From Chloroflexota bacterium (GTDB lineage Bacteria; Chloroflexota; Dehalococcoidia; Tepidiformales; Tepidiformaceae): a DNA stretch of 64,000 bases. The DNA lies in the NCBI GenBank assembly GCA_026710655.1, contig JAPOQN010000035.1, positions 62,001-126,000 on the forward strand, read 5' to 3'. Below are positions 50,491-59,081 of the stretch, piece by piece. Under the pieces are notes generated by a model. The model was not told the origin of the DNA, ran no database searches, and saw only the letters and a list, made by a program, of their open reading frames with translations. Within the stretch, counting starts at the first letter, position 1. Every line of letters begins with the position of its first letter. Position numbers and translations under genes: made by a program.

Positions 50491-50727
50491 ATGGCGGCTC
50501 GCCACCGCGAGTGGTGGCTGGGGTTGAGTGAGGGCGAGCGTCTTCAATTGATGCTCGACTTGGCGAACGCCGGTATCGAGGCGCGCGTGGGGATGCTCCG
50601 GGAGGAGCATCCCGAGGCCTCCGAGGCCGAGCTGACCGCCCTCTGGACCGAGGAGCGCTACCGCGACTCCCTCCCCGCCGACTTCCTCGCCCGTGCCGTC
50701 GCTGCCATCCGCGCGCGCGACGACTAG
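50491..50727 (+). CDS. small hypothetical protein beside the nucleotidyltransferase
   Basis: A 78-residue helical protein: RHREWWLGLSEGERLQLMLDL, ANAGIEARVGMLREEHPEA and SEAELTALWTEERYRD. The ATG is one base after the upstream stop, so it is co-expressed with the nucleotidyltransferase. I recall similar small proteins next to such nucleotidyltransferases, but no function. It ends four bases into the convergent dnaE gene. Candidate regulator or partner of the nucleotidyltransferase. Confidence 0.7.
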   Translation: MAARHREWWLGLSEGERLQLMLDLANAGIEARVGMLREEHPEASEAELTALWTEERYRDSLPADFLARAVAAIRARDD

Positions 50728-53700
50728 CGCCCCGCTGCCGCCCCCACCAGCTGGCGCGAGCGCGCCAGCCGGGCCGTCCCTTTATTCGCCGCCAGCACCT
50801 TCTCGATGCTCCGTGCCAGCTCCTCGCTGACCGCCGCCTGTTTCCAGTCGAACTCCTGCTCCAGCCCGTCCGTGTCATGGATCACCAGCCGCACCTCGTC
50901 CGCGCCGGGGTGATCTCCCAGCAGCGCCTCCACCGTCTTCAAAAGCGCCTTGTCCGTGACGTCGTCTTCCGTCTCGTAGATTGTGATCACCAGCTGCGAG
51001 TCGCCCCCCACCGGTGAGCGCACCCCCGGCGACTCCGCCTCCGTCGTGGCGGCCGGTGGTGGTGGCGACGCACTGGCTCCGTTCCCGTTGCGCGGCGCGG
51101 GAGGCGCGGGCCGGGCCGGAGGGGTGCTCGATGCCGGCGCGCGACGCCGTCCGCCGCTGCGCCGCGTCTCCACCTGGAAATCCTCCGGCCTGAAGCCGAC
51201 CAGCGTCCCTTCGGCGGCGTTCCAGGGAGCGGCCCGGCGTGCGCTCAGGTTCAGGCGGTCTCCCCGCTCGCGGCACTCCACCGAGACCAGCACGATCTGG
51301 CCCTCCGCCCAAGTGTCCTCGCTGGAGATGTCGAGCACGTCGCTCCACACCGCCAGCTCCGCCCGCCCCGAGAGGTCCTCCAGTGTCACCAGGTAGTAGC
51401 GACGGTTGTCGCGCGTGTAGCGCACCGTCACCTGCGTGATCATCCCCGCCACCCGTACCGTCTGCCCCACCAGCTCCAGTGAGAGGTCGGCGAGCTGCAC
51501 CGGGTTGTGCACCGCCAGGTCCTGCGCCGCCCGCCGGAAGGGGTGCTCGCTCAGGTACACGCCGAGCAGTTCCTTCTCCCAGCGCAGCCGCTCGTCCTGG
51601 TCGAGCGGCGCCTCGACCAGCTCCACCCCCGGCATGGGCGTGTCCACCTCGCTCCCGAACAGGTCGAACATCGTCGACTGGCCGCTGTCACGCAGCTCCC
51701 GCTCCCGCTTCGCCAGGTTGGCGATACGCTCGCTGTTGGCCCGCAGCGTGCCCCGGTCCCCGATCTCGTCGAGCGCCCCCGCCAGCGCGAGGTGCTCGAT
51801 CGTGCGGCTCGTCGCCCCTGCCAGGTCGGCCCGCTTGCAGAAGTCGTCCACGTCCCGGTAGGGACCGTTCTTCTTCCGCACCGTGATGATCCCCTCGACC
51901 GCCGCCGGGCCCACGTTCTTGATGTCCCCCAGCCCGAAGCGGATGCCCAGCGACCCGTCGTCCCCCCGCTCCACCGCGAAGGTGGACGTGCTCGAGTTGA
52001 TGTCCGGCGGCAGGACCTCGATCCCGAGGCGGGCGCACTCCGCCACCGCCTGCGCGATGCGCTCGTACGGGTCTGGCGAGCTGCCCGCGAGCTGCAGCAC
52101 CGCCGTCAGGTACTCGACCGCGTGGTTCGTCTTCAGGTAGGCCGTCTGGTAGGCGATGTTGCCGTAGCACCAGGCGTGCGCTTTGTTGAAGGCGTAGCCC
52201 GCGAACGGCTCGATCAGCTCCCACACTGCCCGCGCACGGTCCTCCGGGTAGCCGTTCGCCACCGCCCCGTCGATGAAGCGCGTGCTCTCCGCCGCCATCA
52301 CCTCCGCCTTCTTCTTCCCCATCGCCTTCCGCATCACGTCCGCCTCGCCCAGCGTGTACCCGGCGAAGCGCTGCGCGATCTGCAGCACCTGGTCCTGGTA
52401 AACGATGACCCCGTGCGTGTCCGCGAGGATTTCCGCGAGGTCGGGGTGCGGGTGCTGGATCGCCTCGTCGCCGTGGCTGGCGCGGATGTACGTGGGGATG
52501 TGCGCCATTGGCCCCGGCCGGTAGAGCGCCACCATCGCGCAGATCTCGGCCACGCTCTTCGGCTTCAGCTCCTGCACGTACCGACGCATCCCCGCCGACT
52601 CCAGCTGGAACACCCCGAACGTCTCGCCCTGCCCGAGCGTCTCCATCGTCGCCGGGTCCGCTTCCGGCAGCTTCAGCAGGTCCAGCTCGACGCCCGTCGT
52701 GTCCTTCACGAGCTCCACCGCGCGACCGAGGATGGTCAGGTTCGAGAGCCCCAGGAAGTCGACCTTGAGCAGGCCCATCGCCTCCACCTGCTCCATCGCG
52801 AACTGCGTCGTCGGGACCGCGAGTTCGTCCCCCCGTCCCGTACGCTGCAGTGGCACGTATTCGGCCAGCGGCTCCCGCGAGATCACGACGCCCGCGGCGT
52901 GCGTGCTGGCGTGGCGAGCCACGCCTTCGAGCTGCTGCGCTGTGTCCACCAGGCGGCGCACCTGCGTGTCCGTTTCGTACGCCTCCTTCAACTCAGTTGA
53001 CTGCGTGAGCGCGTCCTCGAGCGTGATGTGGAGCGCGTTCGGGACGTAGCGTGCGACCCGGTCCGTGTCCGCGTAGGTCATGCCCAGCGCCCGCCCCACG
53101 TCCCTGATGGCCGCCTTCGGCCCCAGCGTCCCGAACGTGATGATTTGCGCCACCTTGTCCTCGCCGAAGCGCTCGTAGGCGAACCGGATCACCTCGTCTC
53201 GCCGGTCGTCGGCGAAGTCGAAGTCGACGTCCGGCATCTGCCGCCGCTCGACGTTCAGGAAGCGCTCGAACACGAGGTTGTTGGCCACCGGGTCGATGTC
53301 CGTGACCCCCAGCGAGTAGAGCGCCAGCGAGGCCGCCGCCGACCCCCGCATCCCCATCGGGATGCGCTCCCGGTGGGCGAAGTCCGAGATCTCCTTCACC
53401 ACGAAGAAGTAGTCCGTGAAACCCGTGTCCCGCAGCACGTCGAGCTCGTAGTCGAGGCGCTGTTGCAGCTCCGGCGTCAGCGTCCCCACGCGCCCCTCCA
53501 GCCCCTCGCGGCAGAGCTGCCGCAGGTACGCGTCGTTGGTGACGCCCTCGGGCGTGACCGGCTCCGGCAGGAGGGCGCGGTCGAAGGACAGCTCCAGGTC
53601 GCAGGCCTCCGCGATCGCCTCCGTGTTCGTGACCACCTCGGGCGTCTCCGGGAAGAGCGCGCGCATCTCCTCGTCGCTGCGCAGGTAGTACCCCTCTCCG

Positions 53701-54416
53701 TCGATGCGGAAGCGGTCCTCCTCGTCCACCGTTGCGTTCGTGCCGATGCAGAGGAGCACGTCGTGCGCGGCGGCTTCTTCTTTGTGCGTGAAGTGCCCGT
53801 CGTTCGTCGCCACCACGGGGATGTCCAGCTCGCGCCCGACCGAGACGATCTCGGGGTTCACACGGCTGAAGCGCTCAACCCCGTGCTCCTGCACCTCCAG
53901 CGCGTAGTGCCCGTCGAACACCTCGCGGTACCACTTCGCCACCTCCACCGCCCCATCCCGGTCCCCCTCCGATAGCCGCTCGAAGAACTCGCTTGAGGGG
54001 CAGCCGCTCAACACCGTGATGCCCGCGCTGTGCTGCTCCAGCAGCTCCCGGTCGATGCGCGGCTTGTAGTAGAAGCCCTCGAGGTTCGACTTCGTCACGA
54101 GCTGCAGCAGGTTGCGGTAGCCCGTGAGGTCGCGAGCCAGCATCGTCAGGTGGAACGGCTGGCGCTCCCGCGTGCGGCTGTGGCGCGACCCCGGCGCGAT
54201 GTACGCCTCCAGCCCGATGATCGGCTTGATCCCCCGCTCCTTCGCTTCCCGGTAGAAGTCGACCGCTCCGTACAGCGCCCCGTGGTCCGTCATCGCGATC
54301 GAATCCATGCCCAGGGCCTGCGCGCGGTCCAGTAGCTGCGGGATGCGCGACATGCCGTCGAGCAGCGAAAATTCGGTGTGCGTGTGTAGATGCGTGAACA
54401 TTTCGCGTGAGGGCAT
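50724..54416 (-). CDS. dnaE: DNA polymerase III subunit alpha
   Basis: A 1230-residue replicative polymerase of the DnaE1 type. N-terminal PHP domain: FTHLHTHTEFSLLDGMSR and SIAMTDHGALYGAVDFY. Catalytic core: RQMPDVDFDFADDRRDEVI, then the palm/fingers with GKKKAEVMA and AFNKAHAWCYGNIAYQTAYLK. C-terminal tandem HhH and OB domain: VAGMITQVTVRYTRDNRR and FDLFG beta-clamp-type motif near TMFDLFGSEVD. Start is ATG 54416; MFTHLHTHTEF six codons in is an alternative. The 164 bases upstream hold promoter space and one weak hairpin, no gene. Confidence 0.98.
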   Translation of the reverse strand: MPSREMFTHLHTHTEFSLLDGMSRIPQLLDRAQALGMDSIAMTDHGALYGAVDFYREAKERGIKPIIGLEAYIAPGSRHSRTRERQPFHLTMLARDLTGYRNLLQLVTKSNLEGFYYKPRIDRELLEQHSAGITVLSGCPSSEFFERLSEGDRDGAVEVAKWYREVFDGHYALEVQEHGVERFSRVNPEIVSVGRELDIPVVATNDGHFTHKEEAAAHDVLLCIGTNATVDEEDRFRIDGEGYYLRSDEEMRALFPETPEVVTNTEAIAEACDLELSFDRALLPEPVTPEGVTNDAYLRQLCREGLEGRVGTLTPELQQRLDYELDVLRDTGFTDYFFVVKEISDFAHRERIPMGMRGSAAASLALYSLGVTDIDPVANNLVFERFLNVERRQMPDVDFDFADDRRDEVIRFAYERFGEDKVAQIITFGTLGPKAAIRDVGRALGMTYADTDRVARYVPNALHITLEDALTQSTELKEAYETDTQVRRLVDTAQQLEGVARHASTHAAGVVISREPLAEYVPLQRTGRGDELAVPTTQFAMEQVEAMGLLKVDFLGLSNLTILGRAVELVKDTTGVELDLLKLPEADPATMETLGQGETFGVFQLESAGMRRYVQELKPKSVAEICAMVALYRPGPMAHIPTYIRASHGDEAIQHPHPDLAEILADTHGVIVYQDQVLQIAQRFAGYTLGEADVMRKAMGKKKAEVMAAESTRFIDGAVANGYPEDRARAVWELIEPFAGYAFNKAHAWCYGNIAYQTAYLKTNHAVEYLTAVLQLAGSSPDPYERIAQAVAECARLGIEVLPPDINSSTSTFAVERGDDGSLGIRFGLGDIKNVGPAAVEGIITVRKKNGPYRDVDDFCKRADLAGATSRTIEHLALAGALDEIGDRGTLRANSERIANLAKRERELRDSGQSTMFDLFGSEVDTPMPGVELVEAPLDQDERLRWEKELLGVYLSEHPFRRAAQDLAVHNPVQLADLSLELVGQTVRVAGMITQVTVRYTRDNRRYYLVTLEDLSGRAELAVWSDVLDISSEDTWAEGQIVLVSVECRERGDRLNLSARRAAPWNAAEGTLVGFRPEDFQVETRRSGGRRRAPASSTPPARPAPPAPRNGNGASASPPPPAATTEAESPGVRSPVGGDSQLVITIYETEDDVTDKALLKTVEALLGDHPGADEVRLVIHDTDGLEQEFDWKQAAVSEELARSIEKVLAANKGTARLARSRQLVGAAAGR

Positions 54417-54580
54417 CCTACCCCTCCCAGGACCCCCTTTGGGAGTCCCTCACAGGTGCGCCGAAAGGGTTGAACGCCGCAAAACTCTACCCTGCGACTG
54501 CCGCCGCCAGCCCGCCCCTTACGTTATCCCCAGGCACCCTGAAGGCGGGTTGGTGCTTTATGTCCCAGACCGCCCCGACG

Positions 54581-55453
54581 TCAGTCCAGGGTCGCCCCTT
54601 CGATCGCCGCCAGCCGCTCCCCGCCCCCGGTCCCCGGCCACCGCGACCGAACCACCGTCCAGCCCAGCGCGACCACGAAGAGCGCGCCCTGCAGCAACAC
54701 CACCGTCGCCCCCGAGGACACATCGACGAACCAGGAGATGTAGACCCCCACCAGCCCGCTCACCCCTCCCACCGCCGCCGCCAGCGCGAACATCCGCGTG
54801 AACGAGTCCGTCAGGAGCCGCGCCGTCACCGGCGGGATGACCAGCGCCGCCGCGATCAGCGTCGCCCCCAGCACCTGCAGCGACGCGATCACCGTGGCCG
54901 CCAGCACGAGCGAGAACAGCGCCTCCACCCAGGCCACGGGTACGCCGTACGTGCTCGCCACGTCCGAGTCGAAGGTCGTGAACAGCAGGGGCTTCCACCA
55001 GGTGAAGATGACGACGGCTGCCAGGGCCATCACCCCCGCGATCACGTACAGGTCACCACTCGTGATACCGAGGATCTCGCCGAAGAGGGCGGCGTCGAAG
55101 TCGCGCGTGAAGCGTCCGTGGCGGCTGATCAGCGCCACCCCCAACGCGAACGCGCAGGTCGTGATGATGCCGACTGCCGCGTCGCCCCCGATCTGCCGCC
55201 TGCGCGCCGCCCCGTTGATGAGCAGCACCGTGAACACGCCCCAGAGCGTCGCCCCGATGTAGAAGCTGATGCCCGAAACGAACGAGACCACCGCCCCGCC
55301 GAAGATGCTGTGCGCGAGCCCGTGCCCGATGTACGCCAGGCTCCTCAACACGACATAAACGCCGACCGACGCGCACAGCACACCCACCAGCGTCGCCGCC
55401 ACCATCCCCCGCACGAAGAACTCGAACTGGAACGGCTCCGCCAGACCGCCCAC
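54581..55453 (-). CDS. Zn/Mn ABC transporter permease
   Basis: A 290-residue ABC-3-type permease with about eight to nine membrane helices: FFVRGMVAATLVGVLCASVGVY, VVLRSLAYIGHGLAHSIFGG, AVGIITTCAFALGVALIS and LQVLGATLIAAALVIPPVTARLLTD. Belongs to the ZnuB/MntB/TroC family. Last gene of a three-gene operon (binding lipoprotein, ATPase, permease), two bases after the ATPase stop. Confidence 0.94.
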   Translation of the reverse strand: MGGLAEPFQFEFFVRGMVAATLVGVLCASVGVYVVLRSLAYIGHGLAHSIFGGAVVSFVSGISFYIGATLWGVFTVLLINGAARRRQIGGDAAVGIITTCAFALGVALISRHGRFTRDFDAALFGEILGITSGDLYVIAGVMALAAVVIFTWWKPLLFTTFDSDVASTYGVPVAWVEALFSLVLAATVIASLQVLGATLIAAALVIPPVTARLLTDSFTRMFALAAAVGGVSGLVGVYISWFVDVSSGATVVLLQGALFVVALGWTVVRSRWPGTGGGERLAAIEGATLD

Positions 55454-55455
55454 CG

Positions 55456-56340
55456 CTAACCGCCGAGGGGCGAGGCGCCCGCCCCGACCTCGTCGGGAAT
55501 CGACTCCGCCTCGCTCATCCCTTCGTCCAGGTGCTCGACCACGTAGATCGCGTCGCCCCGGCGCAGGACCAGCATCTCCGCGCCGTAGGTGCGCTGCAGC
55601 ACCTCCGGCGTGAGGACGTCCTCTGGAGCGCCGTCTGCCACGAGCGCGCCTTCGCCCACGCAGACCAGCCGGGGAAGGTGCGTCGCCACCGCGTTCAGGT
55701 CATGGGTCGTCATCAGGATCGTCGTGCCCGCCCGGTTCAGCTCGCCCAGCAGGTGCATGATCTCGTGCCGCGTCTTGATGTCGACCCCGCTCGTGGGCTC
55801 GTCCAGCAACAGCAGGTCCGGGTCGCCGATGAGCGCCCGTGCCAGGAACGTGCGCTGCTGCTGCCCCCCCGAGAGCGCCCGTATCTGCCGGTTCGCCAGG
55901 TGCCCGATGCCCAGCCGTTCGAGGATGTGCCCCAGCAGTTCACGGTCGTGGCGGCGGGGCCAGGGCCGCCAGCCCATCTCCCGCCAGCGTCCCAGCAGCA
56001 CCGCCTGCCCGACCGTCAGCGGGAAGTTCCAGTTGATCGCGTCCACCTGCGGCACGTACCCCAGACGTAGGGCGCGCTCGCCCGCTCGCGGGTGCGTCTC
56101 GACCGTCCCCGCGAAGCGCCGCGTCTGCCCGGCGATAGCCCGCAGCAGCGTCGTCTTGCCCGAGCCGCTGGGCCCCACGATCCCGGCGAACTCGCCTCGC
56201 CGCAGGGTGAAGTCGATGTCATGCAGCACCGCCGTGCGCTCGTAACCCGTCGTGTAGCGGCGCAGCTCCACCAGCGCCTGATCCGCGGGGTCGGCGGGAG
56301 GAGGGCGGTGACCGGGCGCGCTCGGCGCCAGCTCAACCAC
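55456..56340 (-). CDS. Zn/Mn ABC transporter ATP-binding protein
   Basis: A 294-residue ABC ATPase: GIVGPSGSGKTTLLRAIAG (Walker A), LSGGQQQRTFLARAL (signature) and PDLLLLDEPTSGVD (Walker B), with LGYVPQVDAINWNFPLTV as the Q-loop region characteristic of the ZnuC/MntA group. It drives uptake by the permease encoded downstream. The GTG start overlaps the lipoprotein stop by eight bases. Confidence 0.95.
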   Translation of the reverse strand: MVELAPSAPGHRPPPADPADQALVELRRYTTGYERTAVLHDIDFTLRRGEFAGIVGPSGSGKTTLLRAIAGQTRRFAGTVETHPRAGERALRLGYVPQVDAINWNFPLTVGQAVLLGRWREMGWRPWPRRHDRELLGHILERLGIGHLANRQIRALSGGQQQRTFLARALIGDPDLLLLDEPTSGVDIKTRHEIMHLLGELNRAGTTILMTTHDLNAVATHLPRLVCVGEGALVADGAPEDVLTPEVLQRTYGAEMLVLRRGDAIYVVEHLDEGMSEAESIPDEVGAGASPLGG

Positions 56341-57355
56341 CGCTGTGCTCCTCGAACGGGATCCAGCTGTAGCTCACGTCGAACCCGTCGAGGGCGGAGG
56401 CGTTGCCGCCGAGGCTCGTCACGATCGTGCGGGCGTTCTCGACCATCATCGCGAGGTACGTGTTCCGGGGGTCGCCGGGCTCCCCGGGGAGGTCGTCGTC
56501 TCGCAAGGTGGCGACCTGCACGGCCCCCGCCTCGGTCGCGATCGTGTCCAGGACCTCCGAGGGGAACACCTCGGAGCCGAAGATGGCGGGCGTGCCCGAG
56601 GCGCGAATCTGCGTAATCAGCTCCGCCACCTCGCGTGGCGAGGGTTCGGAGAAGTCGGACGGCTGGATCGCCCCGATGATCGTGAATCCGTAGCGCGGCC
56701 CGAAGTAGGGGAACGAGTCGTGGTAGGTAAGGAGCACGCGCTGCGCCTCCGGCACCGTCGCCACGGCCGCCTTGATCGCCGCGTCCAGCTCCCGCACCCG
56801 CGCCAGGAAGGCTTCGGTGTTCGCCGCGTAGTACCCCGCCCCGTCCGGGTCGATCCGGCTGAGCGCGTCCCGCACGTGCCCCGCGTACTCGCCCGCGAGG
56901 ATCGGGTCTGTCCAGAGGTGCGGGTTGGGGTCGCCCCCTTCCTTCGGGAAGGAGAAGTCGTACACGTACTCGTCGGGGTTCACCGTGGCTTCCCCCAGCA
57001 GCAGGATCTCGACCCCGTCCTGCCGGTTCGCCTCCGCCAGCTCCAGCGTCGGCAGCTCAAGGTTGAGCCCGTTCGCGACGATCAGGTCCGCCCGCACGAT
57101 CTCACGCGCGACCGACGGGGCAGGCTCGAACGTATGCGAGTTCGTCCCCTCGGGGACGATCGCCGTGACCGTCACGCGGTCGCCCCCCACGTTCTCGATG
57201 ATGTTGCGGATGGGGGCGACGGTGGTCACCACGTGGATGGACGCAGCGCTCGCGTCCTCGTCCTCTCCGCCGCCACAGGCCACCACCACCGGCGAGAAGA
57301 GGAGAAGCAGCGGCGCGACCAGTCCCAGCCGCCGCCGTGTGGTCTGTCGCCTCAC
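56333..57355 (-). CDS. zinc/manganese ABC transporter substrate-binding lipoprotein
   Basis: A 340-residue ZnuA/TroA-type binding protein. A basic signal peptide (MRRQTTRRRL, hydrophobic core) ends at a lipobox VVAC, lipidated Cys27. Metal ligands: His74 in NSHTFEPAP, His146 in PNPHLWTDP, His212 in LLTYHDSFPYF and an acidic residue in IFGSEVFPSE (Glu262). Three His plus one acidic ligand fits Zn or Mn; there is no His-rich loop as in ZnuA, which hints at Mn but is not proof. GTG 57355 gives a proper signal peptide; upstream in-frame sequence is not conserved. Confidence 0.93.
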   Translation of the reverse strand: MRRQTTRRRLGLVAPLLLLFSPVVVACGGGEDEDASAASIHVVTTVAPIRNIIENVGGDRVTVTAIVPEGTNSHTFEPAPSVAREIVRADLIVANGLNLELPTLELAEANRQDGVEILLLGEATVNPDEYVYDFSFPKEGGDPNPHLWTDPILAGEYAGHVRDALSRIDPDGAGYYAANTEAFLARVRELDAAIKAAVATVPEAQRVLLTYHDSFPYFGPRYGFTIIGAIQPSDFSEPSPREVAELITQIRASGTPAIFGSEVFPSEVLDTIATEAGAVQVATLRDDDLPGEPGDPRNTYLAMMVENARTIVTSLGGNASALDGFDVSYSWIPFEEHSGG

Positions 57356-57376
57356 GCTGGCATCGTATGGCCAAGG

Positions 57377-57392
57377 GATTGCAGATGCAATC
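57377..57392. promoter_or_regulatory. 16-base palindrome upstream of the metal ABC operon
   Basis: GATTGCAGATGCAATC is a perfect palindrome (GATTGCA-GA-TGCAATC) centred about 30 bases before the lipoprotein start on the minus strand. It stands out in a high-G+C background and is a likely operator for a metal-responsive repressor (Zur/MntR class, inferred). Confidence 0.55.
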
Positions 57393-57495
57393 AACTGCAA
57401 CAAGATTCGGTTAGCAGGTGGTAAACCTCGCCTTTCCCCTCGCCCTCGTCCACTCTCTCCCTTCACGTCGCCCCCGTACGATCGCCGGAGAGCCC

Positions 57496-58848
57496 ATGAA
57501 CGAAGAACGCTCGACCGACAATGTGCTCGCCCAGCTCCGTGACCTCGCTGCGACCGGCGAGTGGTCGAAGTCGGTCGCGCTTCTGACCGCCCTCCACCCC
57601 GCCGACCTCGCCGAGGTCGCACTCGACCTCGATGCCGCCGAGCTCCGCGACCTCCTCCACCACCTCCCCACCGACGTAACCGCCCACGCCCTCGTGTTCC
57701 TCGATGAAGACGGGCTCGCCGCCGTCGCCGCCGCCGTCGATACCTCCGCCCTGCTCGCCATCCTCAACGAGGTCCCCGACGAGATCGCCACCGACGTGCT
57801 CCAGCAGCTCGCGCCCGAGCGCCAGCGGGACGTCCTCGCCGCCCTCGACCGCGAGGAGCACATCGCCGCCCTCCTCGAATACCCCGACGAGTCCGCCGGC
57901 GGCATCATGCGCAGCGGTTTCGTCTCTCTCAACGAGACAACCCCCGTCGAGCGGGCCATCGAAACCCTCCGCCGCCTCCGTCCCCCCTCCGACCGCGCCT
58001 ACTACCTCTACACCGTCGACGACGAGGGTCGCCTTGGCGGCGTCGTCAGCGTGCGCGACCTGATCGTCGCCTCCCCCGGCACGCCCCTCGCCGAGATCGC
58101 CGAGCGCGATGTCCACGCCGTCGGTGTCGACCTCGACCAGGAAGAGGTCGCTCGCACCCTCCAGCGCTACAACCTGCTCGCCATCCCCGTCGTCGATGAG
58201 GACGGCCGCCTCGTCGGCGCTACCACCGCCGATGACGTCATCGACGTCCTCGCCGAGGAGGCCACCGAGGACATGTACCGCATGGTCGGCCTCGATGAGG
58301 ACGAGCGTGTCTTCAGCCCCGTCCGCACGAGCGTGCGCCGCCGCCTCCCCTGGATGCTCGTGAACCTCGTCTGGGCCTTCGGCGCCGCCGCCATTGTCAG
58401 CCTCTTCGACGGCACGCTCGCCCGCTTCACCCTGCTCGCCGCCCTCATGCCCGTGGTAGCCGGCCAGGGCGGGAACGCCGGCGCCCAGACGGCCACCATC
58501 GCTGTCCGCAGCATCGCCCTCGGCGACCTCGACGTGCGCGACGTCTTCCGCGCCACCCGCAAGGAGATCGTGGTCGGCGTCGCCAACGGCGTCGCCATCG
58601 GCATCGTCGCCGGCGCCGCTGTCTACGCCTGGGACCGGAACGTTGCCCTTTCGATGGTCCTCGCCGCCGCCCTCGCCGGCAGCATCGCCCTCGCCACCCT
58701 GCTCGGCGTCATCATCCCCCTCGGCCTCAAGTGGCGCGGCGTCGACCCCGCCCTCGCCGCCAACATCTTCGTCACCGGCGCCACCGACATCCTCAGCTTC
58801 GTGCTCTTCCTCGGCCTCGCCGCGCTCGTCATCGAACGCATCGCCTGA
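57496..58848 (+). CDS. mgtE: magnesium transporter MgtE
   Basis: A 450-residue MgtE channel. Cytoplasmic N domain with helical repeats (LLHHLPTDVTAHALVFL, VPDEIATDVLQQLAPER), two CBS domains (YLYTVDDEGRLGGVVSVRDL and AIPVVDEDGRLVGATTADDV) and five membrane helices from about residue 280. MPVVAGQGGNAGAQTATIAVRS is the selectivity-filter region. The CBS/N domains gate Mg2+ flux by cytosolic Mg2+. Start ATG 57496 follows the family N terminus; the in-frame extension upstream is not conserved. Confidence 0.96.
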   Translation: MNEERSTDNVLAQLRDLAATGEWSKSVALLTALHPADLAEVALDLDAAELRDLLHHLPTDVTAHALVFLDEDGLAAVAAAVDTSALLAILNEVPDEIATDVLQQLAPERQRDVLAALDREEHIAALLEYPDESAGGIMRSGFVSLNETTPVERAIETLRRLRPPSDRAYYLYTVDDEGRLGGVVSVRDLIVASPGTPLAEIAERDVHAVGVDLDQEEVARTLQRYNLLAIPVVDEDGRLVGATTADDVIDVLAEEATEDMYRMVGLDEDERVFSPVRTSVRRRLPWMLVNLVWAFGAAAIVSLFDGTLARFTLLAALMPVVAGQGGNAGAQTATIAVRSIALGDLDVRDVFRATRKEIVVGVANGVAIGIVAGAAVYAWDRNVALSMVLAAALAGSIALATLLGVIIPLGLKWRGVDPALAANIFVTGATDILSFVLFLGLAALVIERIA

Positions 58849-58896
58849 GGCTCCGTGCTACCTCGCCTGGCCTCCACCCGGCGCACTCCCTCCACT

Positions 58897-58924
58897 AGCC
58901 ACGAGTCACCAGCCACGAGCCACC
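58897..58924. repeat. two 14-base tandem repeats near the tRNA 3' end
   Basis: AGCCACGAGTCACC and AGCCACGAGCCACC lie side by side between mgtE and the tRNA-His gene, differing in one base. They end ten bases before the tRNA. Significance unknown. Confidence 0.5.
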
Positions 58925-58934
58925 AGGAGCCGGC

Positions 58935-59011
58935 TGGGGTGGACGGAGGGATTTGAACCCTCGATCTTCAGGGCCACAACCTGACGCGTTAACCACTACG
59001 CTACGCCCACC
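58935..59011 (-). tRNA. tRNA-His (GTG anticodon)
   Basis: On the minus strand GGTGGGCGTAGC begins the gene and CGTCCACC ends the acceptor stem, followed by encoded CCA (58937-58935). The anticodon stem TCAGG/CCTGA encloses TTGTGGC, anticodon GTG (His). GGTTCAAATCC is the T loop. The extra 5' G (-1) paired with C73, which is specific to tRNA-His, is encoded. Confidence 0.96.
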
Positions 59012-59081
59012 GCGCAGAACCCGATCGTACCGAAGCCAGACGCCAGCGGCTAACGGCCTCCCCTGTAAACTAGGCGCTCCC

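Noticed and set aside
54417..54580. Small gene in the 164-base gap between dnaE and the ABC permease
   Set aside because: No frame with a start, ribosome site and plausible composition; only a weak hairpin near 54430.
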